Part shown: positions 59,374 through 64,000 of the stretch, piece after piece
Numbering within the stretch: the first letter of the stretch is position 1
Layout: the number at the start of each line of letters is the position of its first letter
Source of the DNA: Comamonadaceae bacterium
Lineage (GTDB): Bacteria; Pseudomonadota; Gammaproteobacteria; Burkholderiales; Burkholderiaceae_C
Direction of reading: 5' to 3'
Assembly (NCBI GenBank): GCA_009996515.1
Contig: JAACZV010000006.1
Location: forward strand, 62,001 to 126,000
Length of the DNA stretch: 64,000 nucleotides
Made by a program: the position numbers and the translations under genes
The notes under the pieces: model-generated
What the model saw: only the letters and a program-made list of their open reading frames with translations
Told to the model about the DNA's origin: nothing
The model's database searches: none

Positions 59374-60782
59374 CATTGGGGCGCCGCCGCCGGCAGGCGC
59401 CCGCCCAGGTTCTTCAGCAGCACACTGGCCGCCACCAGCTGACGGCTGCGCGAGGACAGCAGATTGCCCTCGGACGTCAGCACCGCGGTCTGCGCGGCGC
59501 TGACGTTCAGGAAGCTGACCGTGCCGGCGCGATACTGGTCCAGCACGATCTGCAGGTTGCGTTCGGCGGCCTCGAAGGCGTCGCGCTGCAGGGCCACGGC
59601 GGCGCCCGACTCGGCGAACTGCACGAGGTTGTCCTCCACCTCCTGGAAGGCCGTCAGCACCGCCTGGCGGTAGTTGGCCGTCGCGGCCTCGGCCGAGGCG
59701 CGGGCCTGGGTCGAGGCCAGGCGGCGCTGGCCACCGTCCAGGATGGGCTGGGCGATGGCCGCGCCCAGGCTCCACAGCAGATTGGGCGCCGACACCAGGT
59801 TGGACCAGGACGAGCCGCGGTAGCCGGCGCTGGCCGACAGGTTGACGGCAGGGAAGAAGGCCGCGTCCGCGATGCCGATCTGCGCATAGGCCGCCGCCTG
59901 GCGGGCCCGCGCGGCGGCGATGTCGGGGCGCTGGGCCAGCAGCGTCGACGGCAGCAGCTCCGGCACCGGCGGCAGCTCGGGCAGGCCGGCCGCCCCCGCA
60001 CCCGGCAGCAGCCGGAACTGCCCCGGCAGCTTGCCCAGCTGGGCGGCGATGGCGTGCTCCAGCTGCGCTCGCTGGGTGCGTGTGTCGCTGAGCTGGGACT
60101 GCACGCCGCGCAGCTGGGTGCGGGCCTGCAGCACGTCGCTCTGCGCGACGACACCGCCGGCATAGCGCGCCTCGGTCAGCTCCAGCGCGCGCTGGCTGGC
60201 CGCCTCGGTGCGCTCCAGCAGCGCCTGCTGGGCCTCGGCGGTGCGCAGTGCGAAATAGCTCTGCACCAGCGTGGCCTGGGCCGACAGGCGCAGCGCGGCC
60301 AGGTCGGCCTGGCTGGCCCGATAGCTGGCGCCCGCCGCCTTCACGCCCTCGGCCAGCCGCCCCCAGAGGTCGATCTCCCAGGCCGCGTTGGCGGTCAGCG
60401 AGTTGCTGGTGGACACGTTGCGCTGCACGGCGCCGCTCCCCGGGTTGGCCGAGCGCGTCGTGCCGGCGCCGACGGACAGCGTCGGGAAGATGGCCGACTG
60501 GCTGGCCCTCAGCACGGCGCGGGCCGACTCGACCTGGGCCAGCGCGACCGCGAGGTTCTGGTTGCCGACGACCAGCTCGGCCTGCAGGCCGTCCAGCACC
60601 GGGTCCTTGAACAGCGTCCACCAGGCCTCGGGCACGGCCAGCTCGGGCGCCACGCGCTGCCACTCATCGGAGCCCCTGAAGCTCTCGGGCGGCGCGGCCT
60701 CGGCGGGCGGATGCTGGACGGTGACGGCGCAGCCGGCCAGCAGCAGGGCCAGGGTCAGGGAAGCGAGAGCGGTCTTGGGCAT
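59373..60782 (-). CDS. Efflux outer-membrane factor (NodT/OprM family lipoprotein)
   Basis: Lipobox LLAGC; MPKTALASLTLALLLAGCAVTVQHPPAEAAPPESFRGSDEWQRV... Confidence 0.93.
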   Translation of the reverse strand: MPKTALASLTLALLLAGCAVTVQHPPAEAAPPESFRGSDEWQRVAPELAVPEAWWTLFKDPVLDGLQAELVVGNQNLAVALAQVESARAVLRASQSAIFPTLSVGAGTTRSANPGSGAVQRNVSTSNSLTANAAWEIDLWGRLAEGVKAAGASYRASQADLAALRLSAQATLVQSYFALRTAEAQQALLERTEAASQRALELTEARYAGGVVAQSDVLQARTQLRGVQSQLSDTRTQRAQLEHAIAAQLGKLPGQFRLLPGAGAAGLPELPPVPELLPSTLLAQRPDIAAARARQAAAYAQIGIADAAFFPAVNLSASAGYRGSSWSNLVSAPNLLWSLGAAIAQPILDGGQRRLASTQARASAEAATANYRQAVLTAFQEVEDNLVQFAESGAAVALQRDAFEAAERNLQIVLDQYRAGTVSFLNVSAAQTAVLTSEGNLLSSRSRQLVAASVLLKNLGGRLPAAAPQ

Positions 60783-60786
60783 GGCT

Positions 60787-63700
60787 TCAGGTCGCGGTCC
60801 GGAGCACGGCCGCAGGGGCCGGATTGCGCTGCCTGCGGCTGAGCCGGTCCATGCAGCAGAACACGACGGGCGTGGTGTAGAGGGTCAGCAGCTGACTCAG
60901 CAGCAGGCCGCCGACGATGGAGATGCCCAGCGGCACGCGCAGCTCCGCGCCTTCGCCATGGCCCAGGGCCAGCGGCACGGCGCCGAACACGGCGGCCACC
61001 GTCGTCATCAGGATGGGCCGCAGCCGCAGCAGCGCCGCGCGATAGATGGCCGCGCCGGCGCTCAGGCGGCGGCCGCGCTCGGCGGCCGCGCGCTGTGCCG
61101 AGATGGCGAAGTCCAGCATCATGATGGCGTTCTTCTTCACGATGCCGATCAGCAGGATGACGCCGATCAGCGCAATGATGCTGAAGTCGGTCTTGAAGGC
61201 CATCAGCGCCAGCAGCGCGCCGACGCCGGCCGAGGGCAGCGTCGACAGGATGGTGATGGGATGGATCAGGCTCTCATAGAGCATGCCCAGCACCAGGTAG
61301 ATGGTGACGATGGCCGCGGCGATGAGCAGCGGCTGCGACTTCAGCGAGGCCTGGAAGGCCTGGGCCGTGCCCTGGAAGCTGCCGCGCACCGACACCGGCG
61401 CGCCGCTGCCGGCGACGGCGTCGTTGACCGCGTCGACGGCCTCCGACAGCGACACGCCCGGCGCCAGATTGAAGCTGATGGTGCTGGCCGGCGTGCCGCC
61501 CTGGTGGCTGACGGACAGCGGCGTGGACGTGGTCTCGACGCGGGCGACCGCCGACAACGGCACCTGCTGGCCGCCGCTGCTGGTGAGCATCAGCCGGTCC
61601 AGCGTCTGCGGGCTCTGCAGCCACACCGGCGCCAGCTCCATGACGACGCGGTACTGGTTCAGCGGGTTGTAGATGACGCCCACCTGGCGCTGGCCGAAGG
61701 CGTTGTTCAGCGTGCTGTCGAAGGCGCTCATCGTCAGCCCCAGCCGCGCCAGCGCGTCGCGGTCGACGACCAGCGAGGTCTGCGTGCCCTTGTCCTGCTG
61801 GTCGGTGTTGACGTCGGTGATCTCGGGCACCTCGGTCAGCGCGCGGCGTATGCGCGGCTCCCAGGCGCGCAGGTCGGCCAGGTCGTCGGCCTGCAGCGTG
61901 TACTGCCAGGCCGCGTTGGACTGGCGGCCGCCGATGCGGATGTCCTGCACCGGCGCGAGGAAGAGGTTGGCGCCCGGCACCTTGGCCAGCTTGCCGCGCA
62001 GCCGGTTGATGACGTCGTCCACGCTCTCCTTGCGCTCGCTGCGGGGCTTGAGGCTGATGAACATGTTGGCGCTGTTGCGCTGACCGCCGCCGGTGAAGCC
62101 GGTCACGTTGGCCACGGCCGGGTCGGCGCGCACGATGTCGTGGAAGGTGCGCAGCTTGAGCTGCATGGACTGGAAGCTGCTGGCCTGGTCGGCCTGCACG
62201 CCGCCCACCATCAGCCCCGTGTCCTGTTGCGGGAAGAAGCCCTTGGGGATGGTCATGTACAGGTGCACGTTCAGCGCGACGACGCCGGCCAGCACCAGCA
62301 GCGCCAGCGGCTGGTGGCGCAGCGTCCAGCGCAGCGAGCGGCGGTAGCCGCGCATCAGCGCGCGCTGGGCGCGCGCCATGGCGCGGCCGAAACGCCCCGG
62401 CCGGCGCGCCACCGCATGGGGCTTGAGCAGCGTCGCGGCCATCATGGGCGTGGTCGTCAGCGACACCACCATGGAGACGAGGATGGCCACCGACAGCACC
62501 ACCGCGAACTCGCGGAACAGCCGGCCCACGATGCCCCCCATCGCCAGGATGGGGATGAAGACGGCGATCAGGCTCAGCGAGATCGAGACCACGGTGAAGC
62601 CGATCTCGCGCGCGCCGCGCAGCGCCGCCTCGCGCGGCGCCATGCCGCGCTCGATGTGGCGCGAGATGTTCTCCAGCACGACGATGGCGTCGTCGACGAC
62701 GAAGCCGGTGGCCACCGTCATCGCCATCAGCGACAGGTTGTCGATGCTGTAGCCCAGCAGGTACATGGCGCCGAAGGTGCCGGCCAGCGACACCGGCACG
62801 GCCACGGCCGGCAGCAGCGCCGCGCGGAAGCGCCGCAGGAACACGAAGACGACGACGATGACCAGGCCGAAGGCGATGGCCAGCGTGCGCTGCACCTCCA
62901 CGATGCTGCCGCGTATGGTGGCCGTGCGGTCCATGACGACGTTGACGTCGATGGCCGGCGAGATGGACGCGCGCAGCTGCGGCAGCAGGCCGCGCACGGT
63001 GTCCACGGTCTTGATGATGTTGGCGCCGGGCGCCTTGTTCAGGATCAGCAGCACGGCGCGGCGGCCGTTGGCCAGGCCGTCGTTGCGCAGGTCCTGCACG
63101 CTGTCCTGCACGTCGGCCACGTCGCGCAGGTGCACGGCGGCACCGTTCCTGTAGCTCAGCACCAGCGGCGCGTACTCGGCCGCGGTCTTGGCCTGGTCGT
63201 TGGCGGCGATCTGCCAGTAGCGCTGCGGCGACTCCAGCTGCCCCTTGGGCCGGTTGGCATTGGTCGCGACGACGGCCGCCCGCACCTGCTCCAGCGCGAT
63301 GCCCTGCGAGGCCAGCTTGTTCGGGTCCAGCTCGATGCGCACGGCCGGCAGCGCGCCGCCGCCCACGGTCACCTGGCCCACGCCGTCCACCTGCGACAGC
63401 CGCTGCGCCAGCACGGTGGAGGCGGCGTCGTACATCTGGCCGCGCGTCAGCGTGTCCGACGTCAGCGAGATGATCATGATGGGCGCATCGGCCGGGTTGA
63501 CCTTGCGGTAGGTCGGGTTGCTGGGCAGGCCGCTGGGCAGCAGCGAGCGCGAGGCGTTGATGCCGGCCTGCACCTCGCGCGCGGCGGCGTCGATGTCGCG
63601 GTTCAGGTCGAACTGCAGCGTGATGCGGGTGCTGCCCAGCGACGACGAGGACGTGATCTCGGTGACGCCGGCAATGCTGCCCAGCGTGCGCTCCAGCGGC

Positions 63701-63894
63701 GTCGCCACCGTGGCGGCCATGGTGTCGGGGCTGGCGCCGGGCAGCGAGGCGCTGACCGAGATGGTCGGGAACTCGACCTGCGGTAGCGGCGCGATGGGCA
63801 GCAGCAGGTAGGCTATTGAGCCGGCCAGCGCGATGCCACAGGTGATCAGCGCCGTGCCTACGGGGCGCGCGATGAAGATGCGCGACAGGTTCAC
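60787..63894 (-). CDS. RND multidrug efflux permease (MdtC-like)
   Basis: 1035 aa; [57 protein letters not shown] start. Confidence 0.94.
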   Translation of the reverse strand: MNLSRIFIARPVGTALITCGIALAGSIAYLLLPIAPLPQVEFPTISVSASLPGASPDTMAATVATPLERTLGSIAGVTEITSSSSLGSTRITLQFDLNRDIDAAAREVQAGINASRSLLPSGLPSNPTYRKVNPADAPIMIISLTSDTLTRGQMYDAASTVLAQRLSQVDGVGQVTVGGGALPAVRIELDPNKLASQGIALEQVRAAVVATNANRPKGQLESPQRYWQIAANDQAKTAAEYAPLVLSYRNGAAVHLRDVADVQDSVQDLRNDGLANGRRAVLLILNKAPGANIIKTVDTVRGLLPQLRASISPAIDVNVVMDRTATIRGSIVEVQRTLAIAFGLVIVVVFVFLRRFRAALLPAVAVPVSLAGTFGAMYLLGYSIDNLSLMAMTVATGFVVDDAIVVLENISRHIERGMAPREAALRGAREIGFTVVSISLSLIAVFIPILAMGGIVGRLFREFAVVLSVAILVSMVVSLTTTPMMAATLLKPHAVARRPGRFGRAMARAQRALMRGYRRSLRWTLRHQPLALLVLAGVVALNVHLYMTIPKGFFPQQDTGLMVGGVQADQASSFQSMQLKLRTFHDIVRADPAVANVTGFTGGGQRNSANMFISLKPRSERKESVDDVINRLRGKLAKVPGANLFLAPVQDIRIGGRQSNAAWQYTLQADDLADLRAWEPRIRRALTEVPEITDVNTDQQDKGTQTSLVVDRDALARLGLTMSAFDSTLNNAFGQRQVGVIYNPLNQYRVVMELAPVWLQSPQTLDRLMLTSSGGQQVPLSAVARVETTSTPLSVSHQGGTPASTISFNLAPGVSLSEAVDAVNDAVAGSGAPVSVRGSFQGTAQAFQASLKSQPLLIAAAIVTIYLVLGMLYESLIHPITILSTLPSAGVGALLALMAFKTDFSIIALIGVILLIGIVKKNAIMMLDFAISAQRAAAERGRRLSAGAAIYRAALLRLRPILMTTVAAVFGAVPLALGHGEGAELRVPLGISIVGGLLLSQLLTLYTTPVVFCCMDRLSRRQRNPAPAAVLRTAT

Positions 63895-64000
63895 GCCGCG
63901 GCCCCCTCTTGGCCCTGCGGCTTGCGAGCGCGCCCGAGCCGCGCGGCGAGCGCGCTGAAGCCCAGATAGATGACCGGCGTCGTGAACAGCGTCAGCAGCT
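63891..64000 (-). CDS. RND efflux permease C-terminus (MdtB-like), partial
   Basis: Reverse translation [35 protein letters not shown]; overlaps the next permease. Confidence 0.85.
   Translation of the reverse strand, partial: LLTLFTTPVIYLGFSALAARLGRARKPQGQEGAAA

Noticed and set aside
60388-63786. 1132 aa plus-strand ORF antisense to the RND permease
   Set aside because: Low-complexity R/H/Q/A-rich translation typical of antisense frames in high-GC genes; the opposite strand carries a clear RND family protein.
1-64000. CRISPR arrays, rRNA operons, complete IS elements or prophage
   Set aside because: No regularly spaced direct repeats, rRNA sequence, intact transposase or phage structural genes were seen; the only mobile-element evidence is the tRNA island at 42.0-45.1 kb.

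Overview
High-GC chromosomal window, most likely from a Burkholderiales betaproteobacterium (Roseateles/Mitsuaria/Rubrivivax-like; inferred from gene content and order, not searched). Most of it is housekeeping sequence: a liv-type ABC operon with an acyl-CoA synthetase, htpG, aroG, tldD, rsmI/yraN, pilT/pilU, yggS, cytochromes c, an MCP, rbgA, a thiolase, mtfA, cheZ, alkaline phosphatase, chrA, a TonB-dependent receptor, hrcA, nadK, recN, rapZ, a blaI/M56 pair, mutY/mutM, lolB, ispE, tRNA-Gln, prs, rplY and an RND efflux operon. The accessory-looking part is about 35.8-45.1 kb. The most notable observations are: (1) a Phe-rich leader peptide plus mutually exclusive antiterminator/terminator hairpins directly upstream of aroG (DAHP synthase), which looks like a complete attenuator; (2) a decayed ~3 kb island bounded by an intact tRNA(CAU) gene and a displaced tRNA 3' half whose T-stem differs by three compensatory base pairs, carrying a truncated tyrosine recombinase and two unknown membrane proteins; (3) a tightly coupled three-gene operon of unknown secreted proteins; (4) a 15-bp perfect inverted-repeat operator on the promoter of an isolated TonB-dependent receptor; (5) a BlaI-type regulator coupled to an M56 peptidase fused to a PBP7-type S11 domain. 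All calls come from reading the sequence and supplied ORFs; no database searches were run.
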